DNA from: JBFXAN01 sp050184225
GTDB lineage: Bacteria > Chloroflexota > Dehalococcoidia > CAUJGQ01
NCBI GenBank assembly: GCA_050184225.1
Contig: JBFXAN010000251.1
Span: 1-7,198, forward strand
DNA: 7,198 nucleotides
Reading direction: 5' to 3'
The position numbers were made by a program, and so were the translations under genes. This document shows positions 1 through 5,216 of this stretch, one piece after another. The first letter of the stretch is position 1, and every line of letters starts with the position of its first letter. Under the pieces are notes generated by a model, which had not been told where the DNA came from, ran no database searches, and was given only the letters and a program-made list of their open reading frames with translations.

Positions 1-45
1 CCCCCTCCCCCGCCGGGCGGGTGTGGGGCCGGGGGTGTGGGCCGT
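1..45. repeat. GC-rich repeat just after the methyltransferase stop, cut by the window edge
   Basis: The 45 bases left of the methyltransferase stop codon are almost purely G and C. GTGTGGG occurs at 21-27 and again at 35-41, separated by GCCGGGG, which gives a 7-base phasing. A short hairpin (CCCGC at 9-13, GCGGG at 17-21, 3-base loop) lies beside it. The position just behind a stop codon matches the other intergenic repeats here. The element probably continues beyond the window. No run of T on the minus strand supports calling it an intrinsic terminator. Confidence 0.45.
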
Positions 46-870
46 CTACGCTTCACCCGCATCCGCCCCCATCCGCCGCTCCGCGATCGCAAAATACTCC
101 GGGTTGTTCTCGACGCCGAGCCAGTGACGCCCGTGCCGTCGGGCTGCCAGTGCCATCGTTGCTGACCCACTGAACGGGTCGATGATCCGATCACCGGGCG
201 CGCTACCGAGCAACACGAGTCTCTCAAGGAGCGCGAACGGTTTCTGGGTCGGGTGCTTGCCATGACGGCGCTCGCCTTTAGGCGTCACCGGGTACTCCCA
301 AACGTTTTGCAACTGCTTGCCGCCGTTCATCTCCTTGGCGTCCCAGTAGTTGAAGGTCCAACCCTTGGCCCGGTCGGGCGTCTCGTTGACGGCCCAGATC
401 AGGTACTCCGTCGCCTCGGTCAGCATCCGGGCGGTGATGTTCGGCTGGGGATTGGTACGCTTGTAGACGATCGAGTTGAGGATGCGCCGGTCGAGCGCGC
501 TCTGCATCAGGAAGCCGAGCTGGAAGATGTTGTGATAGGTGCCGAAGACGATGATGTTGCCGTTCGGCTTGACCACGCGCGTCACCTCGCGCAGCCAGGT
601 GAGGTTGAACGCCCAGAACTCGTCGCCGGCCATCCGGTCCCACATCTCTTGCATGGTGATGTGCGAGCTGAACGCCCAGCCGAGGCCGCGCCGCTTGGAG
701 ATGTTGAACGGCGGGTCGGCGATGCAGTGGTCGAAGGAATCGTCCGGTAGGCGACGCATCACCTCCAGGCAGTCTCCGAGGATGAGCTGATCGAGCGGCA
801 GATCGTCGGCGGTCAATGGCACACCCGGAGACGGCGCAATGCCGGAGGTTGAGACTGCATAATGCAACAA
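46..870 (-). CDS. Beta-class DNA methyltransferase (probably N6-adenine)
   Basis: This 274-residue protein should transfer a methyl group from S-adenosylmethionine to a DNA base. Catalytic motif IV, DPPF, is at residues 52-55 within IADPPFNIS, and the SAM-binding motif I, DPFSGSAT, is at 231-238. That order, IV before I with the target-recognition region between, defines the beta class. KHPTQKP at 205-211 is the usual lead-in to motif I. The DPPF form favours N6-adenine, but N4-cytosine is not excluded. Consensus motif I is DPFxGSGT, so the second glycine is alanine here. The start is TTG at 870, followed at once by a second TTG; both have only a weak ribosome site, and GTG at 822 is a shorter option with none. 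No restriction endonuclease is visible, so it is either an orphan methyltransferase or half of a system continuing left. The target sequence cannot be read from the protein. Confidence 0.9.
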   Translation of the reverse strand: MLHYAVSTSGIAPSPGVPLTADDLPLDQLILGDCLEVMRRLPDDSFDHCIADPPFNISKRRGLGWAFSSHITMQEMWDRMAGDEFWAFNLTWLREVTRVVKPNGNIIVFGTYHNIFQLGFLMQSALDRRILNSIVYKRTNPQPNITARMLTEATEYLIWAVNETPDRAKGWTFNYWDAKEMNGGKQLQNVWEYPVTPKGERRHGKHPTQKPFALLERLVLLGSAPGDRIIDPFSGSATMALAARRHGRHWLGVENNPEYFAIAERRMGADAGEA

Positions 871-916
871 ATTGCCGATCCAGTAAACATGAGTAACCGA
901 GATCGCTCTTTATCAA

Positions 917-946
917 TATATACGAACAGATGATCTGAGCGTCCAA
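917..946 (-). promoter_or_regulatory. Candidate methyltransferase promoter with a short dyad
   Basis: The 124-base gap between radC and the methyltransferase is clearly richer in A and T than its surroundings. On the minus strand TTGGAC (946-941) lies 18 bases before TATATA (922-917), about 47 bases upstream of the TTG start. Each box is a weak match to the sigma-70 consensus (3/6 and 4/6). An 11-base palindrome, CAGATGATCTG at 927-937, sits between them where an operator could act. The call rests mainly on base composition and position. Confidence 0.28.
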
Positions 947-994
947 ATGGCCGTTATCACGAACATAATGGCACTGTGCTGTCGTAGAGCGCGA

Positions 995-1696
995 TCAAAA
1001 GCCGAGTCGCTGCTGCTTCATGCTGATCCAGCGCCCCCCGCCGATGACGATGTGGTCGAGCACCTCGATGTCGAGCAGGTTGCCCGCCTGGATCATGTCG
1101 CGGGTAACGGCGATGTCGTCCGGGCTGGGTGTCGGGTCGCCGGAGGGATGGTTGTGCGCGACGATGATCGACGGGCAGTTCTCCCGAATCGCGTCGCGAA
1201 ACACTTCACCGACCCGCACCTGGGCGCTGTTGACGCTGCCCTTATATACCTCGCGGATCGCGACGACATGGTTCTTGGTGTTGAGCAGAAGCACGCGCAG
1301 CGACTCCTGCGAGAGCAACCCCATCTCTGTCTGCACCAACGCGGCGACCTGCTCCGGCGACGAAATCTGCGGCCGCTCCTCGGCGGAGAGGGAGACTGAG
1401 AGCCGCCGGCCAAGCTCCAGTGCCGCCTTCACCTGGCAGGCCTTCGCCTCGCCCATCCCATGCTCGGCACACAACTCCGCGAAACCCGCCCGCGCCAGGC
1501 CGGTGAGGCCGCCCCAGGTGGTCAGCAACCGGCCGGCCTGCTGCAGCACGTTCTCCCGCGTCGAACCGGTGCGCAACAGGATCGCCAGCAGTTCCCCGTT
1601 GGAGAGTGAATCGGGACCAGCGTCTCGAAGGCGTTCGCGCGGCCGCTCGCCAAACGGCATCTCGCGGATCGTGGCGCGATACGGAACAGTCGTCAC
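995..1696 (-). CDS. radC: RadC family JAB/MPN+ metalloprotein
   Basis: This is a full-length RadC protein of 233 residues. Residues about 1-100 form the N-terminal helical part, with a helix-hairpin-helix-like stretch at 71-90 around HGMGEAK. Residues about 110-233 are the JAB/MPN+ domain. The JAMM zinc motif is complete: E131, H181, H183, S191 and D194, with the exact HxH-x7-SxxD spacing in HNHPSGDPTPSPDD. In this superfamily the motif forms a metalloprotease-like site, but the reaction of RadC is not settled; the old link to DNA repair in E. coli was traced to another gene, and family members are frequent on mobile elements. The start is GTG at 1696, with GGAG seven bases upstream. It probably has its own promoter (1810-1838) inside the repeat-filled gap to its right. 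Confidence 0.93.
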   Translation of the reverse strand: MTTVPYRATIREMPFGERPRERLRDAGPDSLSNGELLAILLRTGSTRENVLQQAGRLLTTWGGLTGLARAGFAELCAEHGMGEAKACQVKAALELGRRLSVSLSAEERPQISSPEQVAALVQTEMGLLSQESLRVLLLNTKNHVVAIREVYKGSVNSAQVRVGEVFRDAIRENCPSIIVAHNHPSGDPTPSPDDIAVTRDMIQAGNLLDIEVLDHIVIGGGRWISMKQQRLGF

Positions 1697-1734
1697 GGCG
1701 GGGCTCCGACGGCGGGAGTTTCGGACGAGGGTTA

Positions 1735-1757
1735 CTATCGCACGTTCCGTGCGATAG
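1735..1757 (-). promoter_or_regulatory. 23-base perfect palindrome upstream of radC
   Basis: CTATCGCACG at 1735-1744 and CGTGCGATAG at 1748-1757 are perfect complements around a 3-base centre. The dyad ends 38 bases before the radC GTG. In DNA it could be an operator; in RNA it would be a 10-bp hairpin in the radC leader. No T run follows on the minus strand, so an intrinsic terminator is unlikely. Its right half overlaps the left arm of the neighbouring heptamer repeat. No regulator is assigned. Confidence 0.5.
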
Positions 1758-1920
1758 GGGGAGTCGGCAGTCGGCAGTCGGCAATCGAGATACGGACTCT
1801 CGGCTGCCCTTCATATCCGCTTCGGTCGCGACGATCAATCTGCATCTACGAGCGACGGTGAGTCAGTGCCCGATTGCCGACTACCGATTGCCGACTGCCG
1901 ACTCGCGACTCCCCCTATCC
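1752..1920. repeat. Inverted pair of AGTCGGC heptamer arrays
   Basis: The left arm (1752-1787) has three exact tandem copies of AGTCGGC at 1762-1782 followed by a degenerate copy. The right arm carries the complement as six 7-base units at 1869-1910, three of them exact GCCGACT. Compared by eye, 1752-1787 and 1885-1920 are inverted copies matching at 33 of 36 positions, with 97 bases between. The right arm runs into and supplies the TAG stop of the upstream membrane-protein gene (1915-1917). The element fills most of the gap before radC, and its interior holds the candidate radC promoter. It has no coding capacity. Confidence 0.85.
1810..1838 (-). promoter_or_regulatory. Candidate sigma-70 promoter for radC
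   Basis: On the minus strand TTGATC (1838-1833) is separated by exactly 17 bases from TATGAA (1815-1810). Both boxes match the sigma-70 consensus at four of six positions. Transcription would start near 1803 and give a leader of about 107 bases that includes the left heptamer arm and the palindrome. The site lies in the spacer of the inverted repeat. It would let radC be expressed separately from the ribosomal-protein series. Confidence 0.4.
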
Positions 1921-2409
1921 CGCCCTCTCCTGGCTGGCCGCCGGTTGCTCGATCGGGATGACGCCGAGGCGTTCGACGCTGACGACGTTGCCGGTGTGGG
2001 GGTAGTGTTCGACACGGACTTCGATGCGATAGTCCTGGTCGGTGCCGTCGGTGCGCATCCGCTTGGCCTCTTCGCGCAGATCCCAGTACGCCTGGATCGG
2101 AATCCGGAAGATGTTGCGGTTGACGTTGATGTAGTAGCTGCGCGAGATGAACAGGTCCATCTTGCTCCAGATGCGCGACACGGGGCCTTGGGTGGATTCG
2201 AGTCGTTGCACGCGGAGATCGCGGAGCGACTGAATACTCTGATAGCCGAAAAGCAGCGCCGCGATCACGCTGATGATCAGGAGCAGCCAGCCGCCGGCGA
2301 AGAGGCCGGTGATGATCGCGATCACGCCGGCCAGCGTCAGGATGAACAGCGGTGTGTAGAACAGCGCCGAGCGCAGCAGGGCGTTTCGACCCGGCAGCTT
2401 CTCCGACAT
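1915..2409 (-). CDS. Hypothetical protein with two membrane helices
   Basis: I do not recognise this 164-residue protein. Two hydrophobic segments at about 15-38 and 41-57 form a membrane hairpin, so both ends should lie on the same side, probably the cytoplasm given the basic residues flanking it (R8, R13, R63, R66). The rest, about 60-164, is soluble and mixed in charge, with a conserved-looking stretch RIEVRVEHYPHTGNVVSVERLG at 128-149. The ATG at 2409 has a strong ribosome site (GGGAGG, about five bases upstream). Only 11 bases separate it from the stop of the LysM gene, so the two are very probably one transcript. The stop codon lies inside the outer end of a heptamer repeat, so the last residues may be repeat-derived. 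No function is proposed. Confidence 0.85.
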   Translation of the reverse strand: MSEKLPGRNALLRSALFYTPLFILTLAGVIAIITGLFAGGWLLLIISVIAALLFGYQSIQSLRDLRVQRLESTQGPVSRIWSKMDLFISRSYYINVNRNIFRIPIQAYWDLREEAKRMRTDGTDQDYRIEVRVEHYPHTGNVVSVERLGVIPIEQPAASQERAG

Positions 2410-2420
2410 GGCTTCCCTCC

Positions 2421-2828
2421 CTACCGGCTGCTGGGCGGGATCGTAATCTCTTGTCCGATCGTCAGTGCCGTCTCGCTCAGTCCGGGATTGGCAGCGCGGA
2501 TCGCATCGACGGTCGTATCATACTGCTCCGCGATCGCAAGCAGCGTGTCGCCCGACTGTATCGTATGACGGCGCGCGGATTGCGGCGAGCCTTCCGGCGA
2601 TGGTGAAGCGGCGGGCGAGCTATCCGGTGACGGCGCCGGCGAACCGCCGCCATCGGCCGGACGAGCGCCGCCGGGCGCCGGGCTCGGTGCGGCGGCGCCG
2701 GTTCGATCCCGCTCGTTCGGCAGCGTCGGCGGGGCCACCAGGAGATACACGGCCACGATCAGCGCGATGCCGAAGACGACGATCGCCGCTCGCAGCACGC
2801 CGCCCCCCGGCAAGCCATCGCGTGTCAC
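2421..2828 (-). CDS. Membrane-anchored LysM domain protein
   Basis: From the GTG at 2828 this is a 135-residue protein: a short basic N-terminus, one transmembrane helix or uncleaved signal anchor at about 11-32 (LRAAIVVFGIALIVAVYLLV), a Pro/Ser/Ala/Gly linker at 33-86, and a C-terminal LysM domain at 88-131 (HTIQSGDTLLAIAEQYDTTV, ending IGQEITIP). LysM domains bind N-acetylglucosamine polymers such as peptidoglycan, so the domain should face outside the membrane. No catalytic domain is present, so a tethering or scaffold role is more likely than hydrolysis. I prefer this start because GGAGG lies six to seven bases upstream. A longer version from ATG at 2894 adds 22 Arg-rich residues and has a poorer GAGG site held in a hairpin. 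It follows rplL and shares a transcript with the two-helix protein. Confidence 0.82.
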   Translation of the reverse strand: MTRDGLPGGGVLRAAIVVFGIALIVAVYLLVAPPTLPNERDRTGAAAPSPAPGGARPADGGGSPAPSPDSSPAASPSPEGSPQSARRHTIQSGDTLLAIAEQYDTTVDAIRAANPGLSETALTIGQEITIPPSSR

Positions 2829-2889
2829 CCGATCCCTCCGGTCCCTTCCCCAGGCGCTGCCCGGGACACGTCCGCACCGCGGACGGGGT

Positions 2890-2917
2890 GCCATGTGACC
2901 TCATTGTCGCACATGGC
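2890..2917 (-). promoter_or_regulatory. Hairpin upstream of the LysM gene
   Basis: GCCATGTG at 2890-2897 and CACATGGC at 2910-2917 are a perfect 8-bp inverted repeat with a 12-base loop. On the minus-strand RNA the loop holds a GAGGU ribosome-site-like stretch and the 3' arm holds the ATG of the longer LysM reading frame, so the structure would hide that start. No U run follows, so it is not a good terminator. It could be a translational control element or an RNA-processing site between rplL and the LysM gene. Confidence 0.4.
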
Positions 2918-2958
2918 CCCCGCGCCCCGCGCCCATTGGACCGGCGGAGTCTCCGGCT

Positions 2959-3363
2959 TTACGTGATATCGACGGTCGCGCCGGCTTCGGTAAGCTTCGC
3001 GCGGGCGGCCTCAGCGTCTTCTTTGCTGATGCCTTCCTTGACGTTCGTCGGCGCCGCTTCGACGAGATCCTTGGCCTCTTTCAGGCCGAGACTCGTCAGC
3101 TCGCGCACCGCCTTGATCACGTTGATCTTGTTGGCGCCGAAGTCCTTCAAGACAACCGTGAATTCCGTCTGCTCCTCCTCGGCGGGGGCGGCCGCCGCAC
3201 CACCGGCCGCGGGCGCACCGGCAGCGGCACCGGCGGCAACCATCATCGGCGCCGCCGCCGTCACACCGAAGACCTCTTCGATCTGCTTGTTCAGGTCGCG
3301 CAACTCCAGAATCGTCATGCCCTGAATGATGTCGAGAACCTGCTGTACCTTCTCACTCGCCAT
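2959..3363 (-). CDS. rplL: 50S ribosomal protein L7/L12
   Basis: This 134-residue protein forms the mobile ribosomal stalk that recruits and activates translation GTPases. Residues 1-34 are the dimerisation domain that binds the L10 C-terminal helix. Residues 35-61 form an Ala/Gly/Pro hinge, and 66-134 form the globular factor-binding domain with the conserved KINVIKAVRELTSLGLKEAKDLVE stretch at 79-102. The protein ends VDIT rather than the more usual VELK-type end. The ATG at 3363 has GAGAGG about ten bases upstream. It lies 100 bases after rplJ, and a heptamer repeat pair fills that gap. It should be co-transcribed with rplJ and share its L10-leader control. No convincing intrinsic terminator follows it. 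Confidence 0.98.
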   Translation of the reverse strand: MASEKVQQVLDIIQGMTILELRDLNKQIEEVFGVTAAAPMMVAAGAAAGAPAAGGAAAAPAEEEQTEFTVVLKDFGANKINVIKAVRELTSLGLKEAKDLVEAAPTNVKEGISKEDAEAARAKLTEAGATVDIT

Positions 3364-3381
3364 TGTGTCGTTACCTCTCTC

Positions 3382-3459
3382 TTCCTGGTTCCGAATTCCT
3401 GTTTCCTAGTTTCAAGCCAGGTTCACCGCATCGTACGTCGAACGTGGAACTAGGAACTC
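3382..3459. repeat. Inverted pair of GGAAC-type heptamer arrays between rplJ and rplL
   Basis: On the plus strand TTCC recurs at exact 7-base steps (3382, 3389, 3396, 3403, with a TTTC variant at 3410). The complement, CGAA or GGAA, recurs at 3439, 3446 and 3453. TTCCTAGTT at 3403-3411 pairs perfectly with AACTAGGAA at 3448-3456 around a 36-base spacer. The right arm begins about four bases after the rplJ stop codon and the left arm ends next to the rplL ribosome site, so the element fills nearly the whole gap. It could fold in the rplJ-rplL mRNA. Confidence 0.8.
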
Positions 3460-3463
3460 GTCC

Positions 3464-3997
3464 TTACGCCGCACCCTGGCCTTCGAGTTGCTGGGCACGG
3501 GCGTCGATCAACCCGGCGAAGTCGCGGACCACACTGCTGATCAAGCCGGAGAACGTTGCAATCGGCGACTGCATCCCGCCGACAAACTGGGCGATCAGGC
3601 TCTCCCGGCTCGGCAGGCTCGCCAGATCGGCCACCTCGGCCGGCTTCATCACCTGTCCGTCCAGAAAAGCGCCCGTGATCGTCAGCGTGTTCCGGGCGGT
3701 GCGGACGTACTCCGTCACCGCCTTCGCCGGGGCCGCGATATCGTCATAGCCGAAGATGATCGCGGTCGGACCTTCGACAATCGTGATCAAGTCCGTCTTG
3801 CCGGCGCGTTCGGCCGCGATCCGCAGCAGGTTGTTCTTGACGACGCGGATCTCAACACCCGCCTCACGCATGCGCCGGCGCAACGCCGTCATCTCCGAAA
3901 CGCTCAGCCCGCGATAGTTGGTGCTGATCGCGACGACCGAGCGGCCGACCATATCCTGCAATTCCGCGACATCGGCCTCTTTCTTTGCTGTTGGCAT
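3464..3997 (-). CDS. rplJ: 50S ribosomal protein L10
   Basis: L10 anchors the L7/L12 dimers to the ribosome, binds 23S rRNA, and represses its own operon by binding the mRNA leader. The 177-residue protein has the expected fold: an N-terminal rRNA-binding domain with NYRGLSVSEMTALRRRMREA at 27-46 and VVKNNLLRIA at 52-61, the EGPTAIIFGYDD segment at 75-86, and a C-terminal helix at about 135-170 that carries L12 dimers. The start is ATG at 3997 because GGGAGGTGAC directly precedes it; an in-frame GTG at 4009 lies upstream of that ribosome site and is unlikely. Heptamer repeats flank the gene on both sides. Upstream lies the L10 leader and a candidate attenuator. Confidence 0.97.
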   Translation of the reverse strand: MPTAKKEADVAELQDMVGRSVVAISTNYRGLSVSEMTALRRRMREAGVEIRVVKNNLLRIAAERAGKTDLITIVEGPTAIIFGYDDIAAPAKAVTEYVRTARNTLTITGAFLDGQVMKPAEVADLASLPSRESLIAQFVGGMQSPIATFSGLISSVVRDFAGLIDARAQQLEGQGAA

Positions 3998-4013
3998 GTC
4001 ACCTCCCACTCAG

Positions 4014-4038
4014 TTCCGCGCTCCGGGTTCCTCGTTCC
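4014..4038. repeat. Heptamer array just before rplJ
   Basis: On the plus strand TTCC occurs at 4014, 4028 and 4035, with CTCC at 4021: four units at exact 7-base steps. On the minus strand they read as GGAACNN units ending a few bases before the rplJ ribosome site. This is the same unit as in the rplJ-rplL gap. No inverted partner of the same unit is obvious within this gap. Confidence 0.65.
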
Positions 4039-4061
4039 ACACATCACGAAAAGCCCGGACC

Positions 4062-4093
4062 AAACGTCAAAGCCCCCGCCGGAGGGCGAGGGC
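4062..4093 (-). terminator. Candidate attenuator hairpin in the rplJ leader
   Basis: On the minus strand GCCCTCGCC (4093-4085) pairs with GGCGGGGGC (4080-4072) around CTCC. All nine pairs form, one of them G-U. It is followed by UUU, then GACG, then UUU, so the U tract is interrupted and the terminator is weak by itself. Its 3' half can also pair with the 3' strand of the L10 leader core (CCCCGCCGAGG at 4160-4150) apart from one bulged base, so the two structures exclude each other as in a transcription attenuator. Confidence 0.45.
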
Positions 4094-4110
4094 ACGGGAG
4101 AGCGACTCGA

Positions 4111-4131
4111 TGCACGATGCTCCATCGTGCA
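4111..4131 (-). promoter_or_regulatory. Perfect 9-bp hairpin in the rplJ leader
   Basis: TGCACGATG at 4111-4119 and CATCGTGCA at 4123-4131 are perfect complements around a 3-base loop. The hairpin lies between the L10 leader core and the candidate attenuator, so it should fold in the rplJ leader RNA. It may be a spacer helix, a pause hairpin or one of the local palindromic repeats. No U run follows it. Confidence 0.4.
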
Positions 4132-4140
4132 GTGAACGCG

Positions 4141-4240
4141 CGCCCGGCGCCTCGGCGGGGACGAATTAAGGCCGCATTGGCCCCCCGCTGTCTCCGGCTC
4201 CGGTCTATGGCCCTGGGTTTAATCAGGGCATTTGTCTACC
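4141..4240 (-). ncRNA. L10 leader (autoregulatory mRNA structure of rplJ-rplL)
   Basis: Read on the minus strand, this region matches the L10 leader as I know it. The core begins GGAGACAGCGGGG (4195-4183), then a small hairpin GGCC-AATGC-GGCC (4182-4170), then TTAATTCGT (4169-4161), then CCCCGCCGAGG (4160-4150). GCGGGG pairs with CCCCGC, and the flanking AGACA and TTAAT are characteristic conserved bases. Just 5' lies another hairpin, GCCCTG (4229-4224) with CAGGGC (4215-4210). In other bacteria the L10-L12 complex binds such a leader through a kink-turn that mimics its 23S rRNA site and lowers rplJ-rplL expression. The position, about 150 bases upstream of rplJ, fits. A covariance-model search (Rfam L10_leader) would be decisive. 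Confidence 0.85.
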
Positions 4241-4246
4241 GATTTA

Positions 4247-4400
4247 CCTCTCCCCCGACCCCTCCCCTCGCAGGGGAGGGGAGCCTCACGCAACCGTGGT
4301 CCGCCAGTATCTCGTTTGCTCTCAGCAAGCCTATCCCCATTCCACCATGGCAGACCAGGACACCCCCTTCCCTGCGAGGGAAGGGGGCCGGGGGGTTAGG
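4247..4400. repeat. Paired inverted GC-rich repeat, MITE-like, downstream of rplA
   Basis: Two inverted copies of a roughly 38-base repeat bound this 154-base stretch. Each copy is itself a hairpin around CGC/GCG. The left one has CCCCTCCCCT (4259-4268) facing AGGGGAGGGG (4272-4281); the right one has an 11-bp stem, 4363-4373 with 4377-4387. The right copy includes the TAA stop of rplA (4396-4398, from its CCTAACCCC end). The interior (about 4287-4362) has no reading frame or recognisable promoter. The hairpins may act as a transcript end or mRNA stabiliser after rplA, though no U tract follows. Confidence 0.8.
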
Positions 4401-5115
4401 TAGCCGGTTGCAACGTTGTCGTCTGTCCCAGGTCCATCCGAATCCCCGGACCCATCGTCGTCGTCAGCGTTACCGCACGCAGAAACTGACCCTTGGCGCC
4501 GGAGGGCTTCGCCTTGTTCACCGCGTCCATCAGCGTCGCCAGGTTGTCGAGCAACTGATCGTCGCTGAAGCTGACCTTGCCGATCGGGACGTGGAGCAGC
4601 GCGGTGCGATCCAGCCGGAACTCGACGCGGCCGCCCTTGGCATCGTCGATCGCCTTGGCGATATCGTCGCCGTCGACGACCGTGCCGGAGCGGGGGTTCG
4701 GCATCAAGCCGCGCGGGCCAAGCACCCGGCCCAGCCGCCCGACCTTACCCATCAGCTCGCGCTGGGCGATGGCGACGTCGAAGTCGGTAAAGCCCTCGTT
4801 CTGGATGCGGTTGATCAACTCGTCGCTGCCGACGAAGTCGGCCCCCGCCTGCTCGGCGACACGCGCCGCCTCGCCCTCGGCGAAGACGAGCACGCGCACG
4901 ACCTTGCCGAGGCCGTGGGGGAGTTGCGTCGTCGAGCGGATCTGCTGGTCGGCGTGGCGCGGGTCGAGCCCGGTGCGGATGTGGACCTCGACTGTCTCGT
5001 CGAACTTCGCGTACCGCGCTTCCTTGGCGAGTGTGATCGCCTCGGGCGGGCCGTAAGTCTTGTCGCGGTCCACCATCGCCGCGACCCGTTCGTAGTTCTT
5101 GCCGTGCTTCGGCAT
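4396..5115 (-). CDS. rplA: 50S ribosomal protein L1
   Basis: L1 forms the mobile L1 stalk that guides deacylated tRNA out of the E site and, in many bacteria, represses the L11-L1 mRNA. The 239-residue protein has the normal length and the family signature GRLGRVLGPRGLMPNPRSGT at 127-146. Domain I is made of about 1-66 plus 160-239, with domain II inserted between. The start is ATG at 5115, with AAGGAG six bases upstream; an extension to 5175 would have no comparable site. It follows rplK by 101 bases. Its TAA stop lies inside a repeat element, so the C-terminal LQPAT end may have been shaped by that insertion. Confidence 0.97.
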   Translation of the reverse strand: MPKHGKNYERVAAMVDRDKTYGPPEAITLAKEARYAKFDETVEVHIRTGLDPRHADQQIRSTTQLPHGLGKVVRVLVFAEGEAARVAEQAGADFVGSDELINRIQNEGFTDFDVAIAQRELMGKVGRLGRVLGPRGLMPNPRSGTVVDGDDIAKAIDDAKGGRVEFRLDRTALLHVPIGKVSFSDDQLLDNLATLMDAVNKAKPSGAKGQFLRAVTLTTTMGPGIRMDLGQTTTLQPAT

Positions 5116-5138
5116 CACTGTCTCCTTGCGGTGCATGC

Positions 5139-5153
5139 GGGTGGTATCCACCC
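5139..5153 (-). promoter_or_regulatory. Hairpin in the rplK-rplA spacer, possible L1 site
   Basis: GGGTGG (5139-5144) and CCACCC (5148-5153) form a perfect 6-bp stem with a 3-base loop, about 24 bases before the rplA start. The 101-base spacer also contains other self-complementary GC blocks such as CCGGACC (5167-5161) and CCGCCGG. L1 represses L11-L1 mRNAs through a site resembling its 23S rRNA target, but I cannot match the specific bases, so the L1 link is position-based only. Confidence 0.25.
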
Positions 5154-5216
5154 TCCCGCCGGTCCGGCCGCACACCGTACCCGTCCTGGCCGGCGGCGGT
5201 CCGGTTGCGTGGTCGA

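Noticed and set aside
253..750. Open frame on the plus strand opposite the methyltransferase
   Set aside because: It lies entirely antisense to a gene with clear family motifs, and its Val/Asp/Leu/Arg-rich translation is typical of the antisense of GC-rich coding DNA.
1752..1920. CRISPR array
   Set aside because: Units are 7 bases, tandem without spacers, and inverted; there are no cas genes.
1606..2568. Plus-strand open frame of 320 codons across the repeat element
   Set aside because: It crosses the inverted heptamer repeat and is antisense to radC, the two-helix gene and the LysM gene; it has no domain or convincing ribosome site.
2939..2957. Intrinsic terminator after rplL
   Set aside because: The possible stem (CCGG around AGACTCCG) is only four pairs and no U run follows.
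4287..4362. Promoter for rplJ inside the GC-rich repeat element
   Set aside because: A GATACT-like -10 is visible on the minus strand, but no acceptable -35 lies at 16-18 bases.
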